In this document: piece after piece, positions 22,459 through 34,658 of the stretch
How the letters are laid out: each line of letters begins with the position of its first letter
How positions within the stretch are numbered: position 1 is the stretch's first letter
Assembly: GCA_947650365.1 (NCBI GenBank)
Contig: OX393551.1
Span: 64,879,755 to 64,943,754, forward strand
Source of the DNA: Chamaelirium japonicum
Lineage: Eukaryota > Streptophyta > Magnoliopsida > Liliales > Melanthiaceae
Direction: 5' to 3'
Length of the DNA: 64,000 nt
Notes under the pieces: model-generated
The model's database searches: none
The model's input: only the letters and a program-made list of their open reading frames with translations
Told to the model about the DNA's origin: nothing
Program-made: the position numbers and the translations under genes

Positions 22459-22956
22459 TAGGGGTGGCAATCCTTGACCCGACCCGAACCCGACCCGAAG
22501 TTAGCGGTTTTGGGTTTGCTCTAAACGGGTTCGGGTCATAAACGGGTCGACCCGATTGACCCGTTTATTTAATGGGTCGGATTCGGGTTTGTCCTTACAA
22601 CCTGACTTGACCCGTTTACCAAATGGGTCGTGTCAACCCGACCCGAGCCAACCCGAACCGACCTGACCCAACTTGAACCAACCCGATCCAACCCGGCCCA
22701 ATCCCACCCGTCTTGACCCAACCCGACAGGTTTATATAGGTTCTGTTGACCCAACCCGACCCGACACGACCCGACCTGTTTAGTAAACGGGTTAAATTGG
22801 TCGGGTCGGGTCAACCCGTTATTAGGCGGGTCGGGTTCGGGTTTAAGTTTTTGACCCGTTTATTAAACGGGTCGGGTTCGGGTTTGATGTTTTGCCCTTA
22901 TACCTATGTCTCAACCTGACCCGAACCCGACCCGACCCGACCCATTGCCACCCCTA
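22459..22956. mobile_element. hAT-type MITE with perfect 8-bp TSD
   Basis: Terminal inverted repeats TAGGGGTGGCAAT / ATTGCCACCCCTA and exact 8-bp duplications ATTCTATT (22451-22458 and 22957-22964) define the element. The interior is an irregular GACCCGAACCCGACC repeat in both orientations. No transposase is encoded. An 8-bp TSD fits the hAT superfamily. Confidence 0.9.
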
Positions 22957-23026
22957 ATTCTATTCAAATCGTTGTCACCTATCTGGTTGGCTGAATAACA
23001 TTTCGTCCAACATGCCTCTCCGGGAG

Positions 23027-23205
23027 TAGGGATGACAACGGTGTGGCTTAAAATCGAAAACCGCAAAAAACCGTATCGTATTGTCAAAATATAAAACCGT
23101 CACGATGTGGTGCGGCTTCGGTTTTTGATTTTCGGTTTTTGGTTTTCGGTTTCCGTATAGCGGTGCGGTTTCGGTTTTGACCAAAACCGCACCATTTAGG
23201 ACATT
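23027..23205. mobile_element. hAT-like MITE fragment
   Basis: TAGGGATGACAACGGTGTGG resembles the TIR of the 22459 element, and the interior has mirrored AAACCG/CGGTTT blocks (AAAACCGC, GCGGTTT). The right terminus could not be defined. Confidence 0.5.
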
Positions 23206-23639
23206 ACAGTGATAAGCTCCTTTTCGATCTAACACTACGGGGACAACACCATCAACGGTCAGTATTCACCCTCACAAGGTACATCAACCCCAATAGTAGA
23301 GTTCGAAATGGAAGTGACAAACCACTCCTATGACCTATCAACGGCCAGAAGCGGTCAAACAAGGCACCTATCACATGGGTTGTCCACATTGTCTGTCTCT
23401 CATGTGTTCAAACAGCAAACACGGACACGAGTGGCCAGGATTTGCATTCGATCCCAGATCAGTCCCCTTCCAGTTGACGAAGGGCTCAGATAACTCCGAC
23501 GATCCCGTTAGCAACTATCTCGACGAGTACCGGCGGCCTCCCGCAGTAGGCTACTTTGATCATATCAACAACAGATCCCCCGATCGGTCTTCGACAACCG
23601 ATCCCTACGGTCGGCCTCCATGAAACCAATCCTCCAAAG

Positions 23640-24300
23640 CTTGCTCAGACCAACAGCCATCGGTCGCCCGTGACCGATCGATTGGCCGAGCGACCATATG
23701 CAATCGACCGACAGATCGATCGGCCGCCTGGCAATCGGCCACAGACCTCAAAGGGGCGGTCAGGCAACCACCCGGAACCCGACCGCCTCGTCTGCGATTG
23801 ACGGACAGCGCCCGACCGACCGATTGATCGGTCGGGCGCCAATTCCAAAGGATCAGGTGCCAGCACCCTTCTGGCGTTCGACCCCTTCGATCTTGGTCGG
23901 TTGGCGGCGATCGACCGAACGACACCCGATCAACCTACGGACTGATCGGTCGGACGCCAATTCCAAAGTATCGGGTGCCAGAACTCTCTTCTGGCACCCG
24001 ACACCCTCGACCACGGGCTGTTGGTGGTGCCCGACGGACCGACACCCGACAATCGGTCGCCAGCGCCCAAACGATTGATCGATCGGTCAGACACCAATTC
24101 CAAAGGATTGATTGGCCATAGAACCCTTCTAGCTCCCGACTAGTCGGTTGGCAGCGCCCGACCGATCGGTCAGAATCTGGCGCCCGACCGATCGGTTGGC
24201 GGCGACCAACAGATTGGTCGGGCACCAGAACCCTTCTAGCTCTCGACCCCCTCGACCTCGGTCGGTCGTCAGCACCCGACTGACCGGTCACGATCAGCAA
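23640..24300 (+). repeat. Degenerate tandem repeat, about 117-135 bp
   Basis: The block ATCGGTCGGRCGCCAATTCC recurs near 23828, 23945 and 24080, and shortened units follow. ORFs across it are compositional. It belongs to the 3' half of the large gypsy element. Confidence 0.65.
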
Positions 24301-24764
24301 GTTGCCCCTCCTGACGGCCCTTTGCCCTGTCAGTTGGTCTCTCCAACGGTGCCATTCAACCACCTTCCTCTTGTCGGCCCTTGGCAGGGGGCCGGTAGAC
24401 ACGACGGCCGGCCCCAGCAGCGGGTTGGCTTGCAGATAGAATCGGCCCTTGGCAGGGGGTTGGCCAACGTCTCCCACGGTCGATCCATTCCTGCAGATTC
24501 CACAATAGTTTGAGAGTGATCGTCTTCAGCAATAGCTTGAGAATGATTGTCTTCAACATCAACTTAAGTACGATCGTCGACTCCAGAAATGATTACTAGT
24601 GATGAACAAGTAGCATGCTGCCTCTCTTCTGATAAGTCCTTGGTAGGGGGTTGGCTGATTCTTTCTGAATGTTCGTCGAAACGCCTCGACATCGACCAAC
24701 CGGTTTTTGCACCATCTAGTCCCAGCCAACTAAGATGATATTTGTCCAATTAGGAGGGGGTAAT
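24301..24764 (+). other. Gypsy 3' internal region with polypurine tract
   Basis: The segment ends in AGGAGGGGGTAAT at 24752-24764, a polypurine tract directly before the LTR start. No domain was read. Confidence 0.65.
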
Positions 24765-25231
24765 TGTGGGTGTAAATTTGGGTAATACTTGACATTGAGA
24801 CTCACCAGCCCTACCTAGGACCCACAGAGACAACAATGGGATATGTCAGTCCTGCTTGGGATCCACATAGACGACAGTGGGACCTGCCAGAGCTGGTTAG
24901 GCTCATGGAGACGGTCTGGGGTCTGGTAAATCTCCCCCTGGATATTTACCAAAGCTCTAGATATTCTCAAAGCTCTATAAATAGCAGATCCTGCAAATAA
25001 ACCTAATCAGAATTCATTATTTTCAATTTTACTTTCTGTTTTTCATTGCTCCCCGAGTCTTCTGGCAATCAAACTCTAGTCAAGCCCACTCTGCCCTCTG
25101 TCTACTTGTATAAGCAGTCATCGGCCTATCGAGAGTTGCTCTACTTTTTTTTAGAGTTAGTGTTTCAAAAGTTGCATCTTACCACACAAAGACGTAAGCT
25201 TCGGCCAAACTTTGTCACCACATACTGTGCC

Positions 25232-25321
<90 letters not shown>

Positions 25322-25348
25322 AATGTCTGTGTGACACATTTGTTGTCT
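24765..25348 (+). mobile_element. Truncated 3' LTR of the large gypsy element
   Basis: It starts TGTGGGTGTAAATTTGGG right after the polypurine tract, with two or three degenerate 40-bp units, CTATAAATAGCAGATCC and a long CT microsatellite (25233-25318). The family sequence stops near 25348, where copia sequence begins, so the LTR end is missing. Confidence 0.75.
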
Positions 25349-25349
25349 C

Positions 25350-26070
25350 CACCGAGATATTTACGGCCTCAAATAGGCCCCTCGAGCATGGTTTGAAAGT
25401 TTTTATCAAATAGTTACCGAGGCTGATTTCGCCTATAGCTTCCAAAATCACTCTTAATTTGTGCGGCCTTCATAAAAGGGTCAAGCAATCATTTTCCTCT
25501 ACGCGGATGACATGATCCTTACAGGCAATGACTCGAGTGCCGTATCCTTATAGGCAATGCCAATTACCGGACCATGGCCACTATCACTAAGGAGATTGTT
25601 CACCAGTGTCGTTTCCTTGGGAATTCAGGAGTTGAGATCTCTTGGCCCATAGCTCTTTATTTCGATAATCGGAATACAATACAGATTGTTAACAACCCGG
25701 TTTTTTAGACAAGATGAAACACATCGAACTCGGTTGTCACTTCATCCGTCCGAACTATGAGGGCCAGACTCTTTCTTTCCCATATGTTTCCTTTATAAAG
25801 TAGATCGTTGACTTCTTCACAAAGTCACACCCGACTCCTAGGTCGGGGAGCCTTTTGTTCGCAAACTCTCGATGCTTGATCCACGAGTTTAAGGAGGGTG
25901 TTAGACATGTGTATAGATGAGTTGCATACATCATACTATTGTATATGAGACTCATATGAGGCATGTTATGTAACACTATATACATTCGACCCATTGGCCT
26001 CTAATTTGAGACAGATCATTATCTCCAAACCCTACCCTCTCTCTTTCTCTCTCCTGGGGTTTGTAACACA
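25350..26070 (+). pseudogene. Copia RT/RNase H remnant and 3' LTR
   Basis: IIFLYADDMILTGNDSS at about 25488-25540 is the copia reverse transcriptase active-site segment (YADD). Downstream IQIVNNPV, KMKHIELGCHFIR and IVDFFTK match the copia RNase H C-terminus. A purine run AAGGAGGG precedes a TGTTAGACATGTG LTR start (about 25898) of the same family as the LTR at 10215. Deletions and frameshifts show that it is dead. Confidence 0.8.
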
Positions 26071-27968
26071 GACAATATGCAATATCTTGAGAGATTGATA
26101 TAAAATTTTAATAGTTATGTAACACTTCACGGGACTTCTCACCAGACCAGTGTTTTCAATACCGAACTGGAAGGTGAACCGAAAAGGCATCCGGTTCGGT
26201 CCAATTCGGTTCAAACAGGTGGTTCAACCGTTTGAACCGTATGAAAAACATGTTTTTTTTAATAGATATTTACTAAATTCTTCAATGGCAAGGTTTGATT
26301 CCTGGGTTAACATACAAACCGATTTATTCAAAGACCGAACCGAAACTTGTTCCGGTTCCGGTCCAAACCGGTCTGGCTGGGCGGCAATGTTGAAGTCCAA
26401 AAAAGCCCGGTTTGTCCATTATTAAACTAGCCCAAAGGCCGGCCCGAAACCCGATTATAGAGTCCAGTATCAACATGATCTGAAGCTCATATCCTCTGTA
26501 ACTACATACTGAAATCCAATAACCCCGTCTCGTGAATCATGATCCTGATATCGATGGATCGTTGCCCGTTTAAATTTAACATATATTTCCTTAAATTACA
26601 TTTTCAAATCTTGGGCTATTCGGATAATGCCTTTTCGAAATCTCATTCCAAAAAAGAGAACATAAGGCCATAATTGGCAGTCAGATCTCATTCAAAAAAA
26701 TGCAACCCTAGGAATTCTCCTTTAAAATCCCATCCAACTAATCATCCTGATTCATCCAACCAGCACTAGCTCGGCGGCTGCGCTCTCGTCTCTCTCAGTC
26801 TCGCAGCAGAGCCCTAGATTGCATGAGTGGCCGAGCCAAAGACGGTACCAACGGGAGGGAGGCCAATCAGCTCCGGCAATCCTTGGGCCTCAACACAGCC
26901 CCCGGTTTCAAAACATCGACTCGCCTTTCACCAGATTGGATGAGTATGTAATCTTCTCCGATTCTTCGATCGGTTTCGTCAAAAAATTTCTCCACCGCGC
27001 AACAATAAAGAGGCTCCATAGGACCCGGATAGTCCATGCACATAATTTTTGAGAAATCCCTCTCGGAGAATGAGGGGGGGGGTTCGGCCTAGAACCCCTA
27101 TCAGTTTATTGATAAGAAAAAGGGAGGTTTACAAGCGCTCAGTCCGCACTGTTACAAAGATCAAGAAGAAAACTCCAGTCTCTGCACATTATCAGGGCCC
27201 CCAAAAAACCATTCTCATTCGGACCAGATTCGAGCCCGGGTTTGGGCTACTAGTCCTAAGTTCGGGCCGGGCATAGGCCTAACCCGAATTTTCATATTCG
27301 GACTTGGGCAGATCCATTATATTTCGGGCCGGGCCCGGGCTAGTTGTGGCCAGACCCGAGCCCTGCCCATTTACAGCCCTAAGTGCATCCATATACCATA
27401 CCTTGAGCATCCAGCAAAGCCAGGGGTGGGACGAAGAAGGCTCGGTAGACCATCGACGACAACAACCACATCCAGGAACCATCTTCGCATGCTGTAGGGA
27501 AACTTCCGAGTGGATCAGTGCATATTTTGGTAAGCAACGAATGCTTTGGTGAGGAGGTTTTGGGTTCAATTCCTCCTCCCCCCCTTAGATTTATCTAGGA
27601 ATGCACAGAGAAACTTCTGAGTGAATCGGTGCTCATTTCCGGAGGGATTAGTCCGAGTCCAAAGTGGGTCCATTGCCTGAAAGGTTTCGGAAAACCTGCA
27701 GATGTCAAAAAAAAAATAAAAATAGAACATCGGTTTTTCGTAAATTAAAATCTACACCATAGTCACAATCAACATAGCCATAAAAAGAATAGCTTATTAG
27801 AGATTCACCTTTAATTAAGACCATGGTTGCTGACTCATAATGGATGAGATTGTTCCTAGTAGTTAAAGTAGTTTGCCATTTACCATATTAATTTTTAAAA
27901 ACATTATTAATGAAAAATTGGCAAGTTATCGACAATAGTTCCCTTTCATAGTTTCATGGTTATTTTTA
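26071..27968. other. Intergenic with diverged hAT-like GC-rich patches
   Basis: CCGGTTCGGT-rich text at 26150-26450 and GGGCCGGGCCCGGGC-rich text at 27190-27390 (ending TTTACAGCCCTA) look like decayed hAT-type non-autonomous elements. No gene is supported. Confidence 0.5.
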
Positions 27969-28760
27969 GGGTGAGACTATATACAACCCACATAATGTTC
28001 AAGACAGCTTTAACGTAAATTTGAAAAAATAGCATGCATATCCTTGTTTTATCCCTACTCTTTTTCTATCGGAAACCCCCATCGTCAGTCGTCATCACTG
28101 GCCATGTACAGACCGTTGCTTTCCTCCACCCACGACAGCCCATCACCACTGCCACCGCCGCCTCCTCCTCCTTCCTCCCCTTCTTACTCCTCCTTCCTCT
28201 ATCAGCCACCTCCCTTTCCAACGCCTCCTCCTCCTCCTCTTTCCTCCCCTTCTTCTTCATCCTCCCATTTCTCTCTTCCTCTTGGAAATCCTAAGACTCA
28301 ACCATGCCAGGCGGAATGGTGCAATCAGTCACCCCACTAGAATGCACAGAAGGTTCTTTTGACCATGGAGACCGAATACATCTACAACACATTCGACCCT
28401 TGAAGGCCGAATGCATTCCAACAGTCGAATGTTCTGTTGATGCATTTGGCCTCCATGGCTAAATGCACAGAAAGTACACTCGGTCTAGAATAGCCGAGTG
28501 TTGCGATTTCCACAAGGAGGAGGAGGAAGAGGGAAAAGAGGAGGATGAAGAAGAAGGGAAAGGAGGAAGACGAAGGGGAGGAGGAAGGAGGAGGAAGAGG
28601 AATGGAAGTAGGTGGCGAGGATGGGTTGGGCGGGCGGCACGTGCACGATGGAGGGGAAAAAAGATGTTCTCTTAACAGGGGCTGCTTGTGGAAAAAAGAT
28701 ATGTTATCTTTAGACTCGGGCTGCTAAAGGTAAAACATGGGTTGTATATAGCCTCACCCT
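27969..28760. mobile_element. MULE-like or MITE element with (TCC)/(GGA) interior
   Basis: Inverted ends GGGTGAGACTATATACAACC and (reverse complement) GGGTGAGGCTATATACAACC bracket about 790 bp. The interior has a TCC-rich block (28145-28270) and a GGA-rich block (28515-28600) that could pair. A similar right end (GGGTTGTATATAG) occurs at about 46330. No transposase is present. Confidence 0.65.
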
Positions 28761-28963
28761 TTCTCTATTTCCATTCTAAGAACGTTGCTAGAGGGACTTT
28801 AAGGCCCTTCATTTCATAACTCCATAGGGAAACTTACTTAGTTTACAGTCTGAGTATAACTCTAAAACCTTTGGGTTATTTTACGAATGTAGGTGTTTTC
28901 GAGAAACCGATGCTAATAGGGAGCGAGTTAAAGCATGCTTAACAAAGAGAAAAAAAAAGAGGA

Positions 28964-29213
28964 TAAATTACACTTTGCCCCTCTCAAGTTTAGCTCAAAA
29001 ACACTTAACCCCCCATGTAGTTTATTTTGTTCCAAATCGTCCCCTAAAGTTTGAAATGTTAGCACAATACCCCTTTTGTCAACTACTTGGTTTCCTCATT
29101 TGGTATTTTTATCTAATCAAAACTGAATTGAAGAGGGTTAGAATGTAATTTTTTTAACTATAGAGGGGTTTAGAGTTTTTGAGGTAAACTTCAGAGGGGC
29201 AAAGTGTAATTTA
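28964..29213. mobile_element. Long-TIR MITE (TAAATTACACTTTGCCCC)
   Basis: TAAATTACACTTTGCCCCTC starts the left arm, and the reverse complement of the right end is the same. The arms stay similar for about 50 bp (…AAACACTTAACCCC against AAACTCTAAACCCC). Confidence 0.82.
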
Positions 29214-29340
29214 CCATAAAAAAATTAGTTGTAACTAGTACATATTTTTTTGTGAAAACTCCTTGGCAATAGCCAAATTTAATGGTGACTCATCGCCACC
29301 TTCTTTCTTTCAAGAGTTCCATTTCCACCCAATTACTTCC

Positions 29341-29683
29341 TCCACCCAGACTGCTTCAAAAGGCTGACATTATGGGGCGAGGAGAGCACAACGGGCATTC
29401 GAAGACATCAATCTCCGCTCCCGTTACCGATGTGGGACTAACCGCTCAACACTCGCTCGCACACAGAGCATGTTTCAACAAGACCTACCCGCACGCGGAG
29501 AGAGGCATCAACGGATGCGACAGGCCACTCAAGGTCGACGTCAGGAGCGAACCAACTCTGATACCATGTGACAACACCCAGAGTGCTTTAAAAGGCCAAC
29601 CTTATGAAGAGAGGAGAGCGCAACGGGTATACGAAGGCAACAATCTCTGCTACCATTATCGATGTGGAACTAACCGCTCAACG
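29341..29683 (-). mobile_element. TRIM retrotransposon, minus strand
   Basis: Two ~115-bp LTR copies (29341-29451 and 29567-29683) flank a ~115-bp interior. On the minus strand the right LTR ends GTTGTCACA and is followed at once by TGGTATCAGAGTTGG, a Met-tRNA primer binding site (29549-29566). There is no coding capacity. The LTRs begin with an snRNA USE-like motif: CCCACATCGG on the minus strand at 29428-29438 and a one-mismatch form at 29660-29670. The left LTR end is eroded and no TSD is visible. Confidence 0.72.
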
Positions 29684-30125
29684 GTCATTCTTATGGAAAT
29701 TCTCTCGTTTAGTATGCCATCATCTAGACTATAATATACTAGTGCATGCCCGTGCCTGTCGGCACTGCAGCGGACCGCCATCGGCGGCAACACAGCTGAC
29801 AAAAGTTAAGCATAGTTAGTAGGAAACCTCTCAAGAGTCAAAATTGAACCAGGCCTAAACCCATCTATACAGATTTTGACTTCATGTTTCTCCCACCCAC
29901 TCATCATCCTATCAGACAAATGATTACCCCTTCAATTCCTGCAAGGCCTCCCAACTTGATTTGAAGCACAGGCGGTTGCCTACCAACCTTCCAACCACCA
30001 TCAAGCTGTGTTCTTTTCCTGGGATTTGCAACTCCCAGGAAATGGGCCCATTCCTATGTCCTCCCCATCATAACAGGGCTTATATGTCTGCCTGCTCCAT
30101 GGGAAATAAAAGGTCATCAGGACTT
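29684..30125. other. Intergenic, no supported gene
   Basis: Nothing recognisable. Confidence 0.5.
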
Positions 30126-30608
30126 GGGGGAGTGTTTGGTATCATTCCGGAACCCTCCGTTTCTATTCTGGCATCGTGCCGAACTTGCTGTTTCTATTAC
30201 ATTTTAAAAGTAACGGCTAGTATTCGTCCCAGTGGAATGAAGAGCTGGGAACAGGATTTAATCGTTCCGTGCATTTCTCTGCCAATCGGGCGCTGAACCA
30301 CCGAAATAACACTAGAAATGCTAATTGACAGAAATGCCCTTCTTCCGGATGAGATTTAAGCGGAATAGGGTGTTTGGCATGAGGGACTGCTGTTCCACTT
30401 AAACCTCATCCAGAAGAGGGTAATCCCGTCAATTACTATTTCCAATGTAATCCGATGCTTCAGCGTTCTAGTTAGCATAGAAACGACCGAGGTGATAAAT
30501 CATCGTTCCGAAGTCCTTCATTCCACCGGAACAAATAGTATCTGTTGATTTTGAAATATGGAACTGCGGATAGAAACGGATGGATCCAGAACAATGCCAA
30601 ACACCCCC
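30126..30608. mobile_element. hAT-like MITE with long TIR (GTGTTTGG)
   Basis: The left end GGGGGAGTGTTTGGTATC and the reverse complement of the right end, AGGGGGTGTTTGGCATTG, share about 40 bp including CCGTTTCTAT. An internal AGGGTGTTTGGCATGAG at 30367 hints at a second, nested end. Confidence 0.75.
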
Positions 30609-31952
30609 TTGCTCTCAGATCCAACTCATAACCTAAAAAAAATCCCAGATACCTGACCATTACAAGCTTGGTGAATCTGCATGAGGTTCAAACATGCAGC
30701 ATTCATTGCATGATTTCGCGAGTGCAGGTTGAGTTTCTAATGTAACTACAGCAAACAATATCACAAGACAATTTGCGCATAGAAAAGGGCGGAGCCTACA
30801 ACTTACTGTTGTGCCGCGCAGAAGCAGGATCACAAACGAACGTGGAGTGGATCACACACAGAACATCACAGAAATTCACGAATAACAAAATAAGAAAAAA
30901 AGAAAGAAAACTCAAAACCACAAGCATGATACAGTGATTTTATGTGGAAAAGCCAAGTCAAGAAAAACCATGGGTGACAGACAATCAAATCCACTAGAAA
31001 TCGAGGGACAAAGAAGGTACAGGCAACGGCTCACAATCAACGAGAGCACCCTATTCGCCCTAGGGTATTTTTCCTCGCAAATGAACTCTCCCAAATCTCA
31101 GACTTCTCTCGGTTGGCCTCCCAAAAATTCCCTCATATAAATTGGGTTTAAATAAGTCTTGAGCCAAACCCAAAATGATTCGAACTCCTAGAACTGGCAA
31201 ACCGATTGGTCGACCAGTAAACTCTGATCGGTCGGTTTGACCCGATCTGAAAACACCGGTGCAAGTAAGCACACCCCATCGATCTGATCGGACTTCCAGA
31301 GATTCTTTTTTCAAACCCCATACCGATCGATCGGTCTTGACCTCCCAACCGGTCGGATATAAAGTTTCCAAATTTCTGGAATTGAGCCACCACTCCACGC
31401 TCATCCTATAAACAACTGACAAATAGATACTAGATCACCCTTCAACAATCTGTTTCATGCAGCCGATGTGTTAATGCTGACCAAATTTAGTCAGGGGTAC
31501 TACACCGGAGGAAGACCGTAATCAGGGAAATGATAGACTTCCATGAATCAGGGAAGGAAGAAGGCTGTTGGAGCCGTGACATCGGGTTCTATAAAACTAT
31601 CATGTGAAAAGACCAGCTATCCATTATAAACCAAAATTCATGCTCCCTGGTGCGATAATAAATCACTGGGTCAGGGTCAGCTGGCTACAAAACTCTGGGA
31701 CTCGGTTTATAACGAAACACAGTGACAGCTACATGAGCCTGTACCATAGACTAAATTGCACGAGATAATATGTAGTGGTAGATACAGCGCGCAATCACGA
31801 TGCAATAACACGAATACAAACATCAACTTCAACTTTTTCTAGTACAGTGACAAAACCGTTCTATCATATAATCTCACAGCAATACTAGAAAAGGTAAGTA
31901 GCAGAAATTTACTGCGAGTGCTATAATTGCTCTGTATTGGTTAGAATCTGGT
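30609..31952. other. Intergenic downstream of CDF
   Basis: A patch of CGATCGG/ACCGGT-rich sequence at 31190-31380 is present. There is no supported gene or RNA. Confidence 0.5.
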
Positions 31953-32838
31953 CTCAAACAGCTTACAGTTCTACAAGGCAAAAGTTAAGTAGCTCTAAAG
32001 AAATATCTATCAGTGGTCATGGTGATTTAATGACATCAGCTGCATATATTAAACATATACACTATACCAGTATAATTTAGCTTGTATGTTAGCAGATATT
32101 CTCATAGAGGCAGAGCAATGCTCAAAATATCACTAAGTTTCAAGATCTGATAAAAGCTAGTTACCAAGTTGGAAGTCGGGAAAAAATCGGCTAGGGGAGA
32201 AATTGGAAAAATCGGGAAAAAGTCGGAAAGGTCGTTAAACAAACGGTAGAATTTTAGAGCATATTTATGTATAGATGTTACAATAGGTTTTTTTAGCAAT
32301 ACATTACGGGATTAAAACACGTAAATCGGAATTAAATCGTGAAAATCACGACTTTTTCAAAAAATTGGGAAAGAGTTGCGTAGCGAATGTTTACTGAATA
32401 AGCCATGTTTTAATCAAGACTTATTCCAAAAATTGGAGTTTTTAGTAACAGAGAATAAAAGTACACAAGAAACAGACCCCAAAAAAAAAATCCAAATGAT
32501 GCTTATTAAAAAGACAGTAGCTTTCATTATATACCAACATATCAGAAATACTGCAGAAAGGAGGCGTTAACTATAGAAATTTAATTGCATAGATTAAATT
32601 CATTCAAATTTCAGAGCACAGCTCTTGGCTGAAACAAGAGAAAACCCTACAGCATTTGGTTTCAAATTCTCTTTCCTGATTCCACCTGGAATAGGGTTAG
32701 AGAACCGGACCCTTAGTTTCCAAAGTTATGCCTTATTTCCAAACCACGGAGCAATGTAGATGCATTATACAGGCCATTTCCTCTCTGGATTCACTTTCAC
32801 CAATCCCAGTCCATGATGCAGGAGGGGCAACAGATGAA
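31953..32838 (-). repeat. Direct repeat copy A, 3' of CDF exon 2
   Basis: This is a close copy of 34659-35245 in the same orientation, starting CTCAAACAGCTTACAG and ending GGGGCAACAGATGAA. It holds a MITE (32157-32454) that copy B lacks. By eye the rest is over 90% identical. Confidence 0.88.
32157..32454. mobile_element. 298-bp MITE with 7-bp TSD and empty-site proof
   Basis: It starts CTAGTTACCAAGTTGG and ends GTTTTTAGTAACAGAG. ATAAAAG is duplicated at 32150-32156 and 32455-32461, and copy B of the host repeat shows the unfilled site (GATAAAAGTACAC). An inverted relative is at 43982-44330. Many GGGAAAAAATCGG-type blocks fill the interior. The superfamily is uncertain (7-bp TSD). Confidence 0.85.
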
Positions 32839-33155
32839 GAAAAACTATGTTTGGACAGAAAGGCAATAGATAAAGATTACTTCTCTCAACTATTTACAAC
32901 ATAAAATCTTGAACAATCACAGAGGTATTGACAAACCTGGCAATTCCTTGGCAGTTTTAAAGAAAGAAAGAAAGAGCAATCTCTACAACAGACTTGCCAT
33001 TTTGAATCCATCGTCCTCTGTCCAGGGACATAAATATATGCTGCCATGTTGAAGCCACAAGCTAAACTCAGCTCCTATATCCTTATGTAAAGCAACCATT
33101 GCATGTATAGTCCAGAAGATAAACTCTTCCAGGAGATGTGCCAGCAAAAGCCCTC

Positions 33156-34514
33156 TTATGTTCTCTCCTGAAAAGACTGAGAGCGGGACAATGCCGCCGG
33201 ATTTGAATGCAAGACCTGTGCAGCATCTGATGTCTGACCCTTGTTTTCTTCCTTGGACCGGAAAGCTTTAAAGACAACACCTTCATCAAGTTTAATGCCA
33301 AGGGTAGCCCATATAGAGCTCTTTACTGCCTCATCTGGATCATCAATTCTCAGGGTTTTAGGAACCCATAACGATTTCTCCATTTTCTCCTCATCCTGTG
33401 AATTTGCATCCCGGGAATGCTTACCCAAGGTTGGCAAACCATTTCCCGAAAAACCACTGTTGGATATAGGGGATGTTGGTGATAGGACACCGTTAGCTCC
33501 AAGCCATGGTACATTCCATGTTTCATTGGTCCAGCCAGGCATGCAGCCCCAAAAGGTGGCTGGCATGAACGTGAAAGGAACTGTCGGTGCACAGAATGCA
33601 GGAGCTGCCATTATTGATTGTCCGCTCCATGGAACTGGAGTCGGACTGACATTCTCCAGTCCACAAGAGAGCTCAGAGCTCCGACCTGCCTCCATGGCAG
33701 CAGCAAGGCCTTTCCATCCTGGGCTCCAAGGGTAAGCCCAAGGAGGTCCAGGATAACATTGCAGCTGATGCATAGGTGTAACTCCATTACAATATCCTTG
33801 GAAGCTGTTCTGTTTCATGTGAACCGCATGTTCAGTGAACCCATTTTCCACACAATTTGAATCTGCCGCAGAAGATGCACATGGTTCCTCCTTGTTTTCC
33901 CCACAAACCAAAGAACTGATCTCGGTACTTCTCTTCCGCTCTTGAAGACTAAGCACAGAGGCCATGGACTCGCAAAGTGGAGTTTCTGGCCCAAATTTTA
34001 AGACAGTTCCATTTGCCTTAAAAGGTGTAGTCGTGGCAGAAGAACCAGAAGAGAGAGCCCGATGATGGGTTGAATCAGGAGCATCCACTCGAGCAGGTGC
34101 TAGTTCATCAGATGACATCATTATGTTGCGGTAGTTTGAAGCAGATTGCTTATTTTTACGCCTACCAGCACCCACAGGGACATTCCTCATCGTGCCTCCA
34201 GCAGTCCAGTATCTTTGGCAATTCTTACAGAAGTGCCTAGGTTGGTTAACATTATAGTTGTTGTAGTAACAGAACTTCGTATCCAAACTGTTGCAGCGAG
34301 GACAAGGCAGAAGCTTATCTGGCTTCTTGAGAATCTTCTCTTGGCATGAGGCATCTTGCGCAGGCGTAGGATCTGCCATTTCTTTGTCATCCTGAGAGGG
34401 TGTTTGGTGGTTATCCTCATTGTCATTGTCCAAACAGGAAGAGCAATTTGGCTCTCCTTCTTTCGTACCGTCAGGATCCTTAACTTCTATTTTTGATATT
34501 TCTTCACAGATATC
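33156..34514 (-). CDS. CDF: Cycling Dof factor (CDF), exon 2
   Basis: This encodes residues 45-496 of a CDF transcription factor. The Dof zinc finger is complete: CPRC at about residues 115-118 and CKNC at 140-143 in CX2CX21CX2C spacing, followed by [21 protein letters not shown]. Near the C-terminus the CDF motifs that bind FKF1 and GIGANTEA are present ([27 protein letters not shown] and a VFKAFRSK tail). The exon starts after the acceptor GGATTTCAG|GATATC in phase 0 and ends in TAA (33158-33156). CDFs bind AAAG sites and repress CONSTANS/FT in the morning, and also act in stress and nitrogen responses; the exact orthologue is not determined. No damage is seen. Confidence 0.94.
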   Translation of the reverse strand, partial: DICEEISKIEVKDPDGTKEGEPNCSSCLDNDNEDNHQTPSQDDKEMADPTPAQDASCQEKILKKPDKLLPCPRCNSLDTKFCYYNNYNVNQPRHFCKNCQRYWTAGGTMRNVPVGAGRRKNKQSASNYRNIMMSSDELAPARVDAPDSTHHRALSSGSSATTTPFKANGTVLKFGPETPLCESMASVLSLQERKRSTEISSLVCGENKEEPCASSAADSNCVENGFTEHAVHMKQNSFQGYCNGVTPMHQLQCYPGPPWAYPWSPGWKGLAAAMEAGRSSELSCGLENVSPTPVPWSGQSIMAAPAFCAPTVPFTFMPATFWGCMPGWTNETWNVPWLGANGVLSPTSPISNSGFSGNGLPTLGKHSRDANSQDEEKMEKSLWVPKTLRIDDPDEAVKSSIWATLGIKLDEGVVFKAFRSKEENKGQTSDAAQVLHSNPAALSRSQSFQERT

Positions 34515-34658
34515 CTGAAATCCAAGATCAAGGGATTTCAATCTGACATGAAATGAGTATCTCTCAGATAATTAGCACCTTTCACACAAACAATCTGTAG
34601 TGTTTGTCAAAACAAGAAGAAAGGGCATTCCTTGAAGCGAGTAGTACTTTTTGCGGAA

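Noticed and set aside
27540-27590. tRNA-like B box (GGTTCAATTCC)
   Set aside because: No A box at a proper distance and no cloverleaf could be formed.
28034-28727. Serine/leucine-rich and EEE/GKG-rich ORFs
   Set aside because: Translations of TCC/GGA repeats inside a transposon.
34515-34541. Translation start at the Met at 34541 for the CDF protein
   Set aside because: The first nine codons lie in the intron before a good acceptor. The real N-terminus matches CDF exon 1 at 45237.
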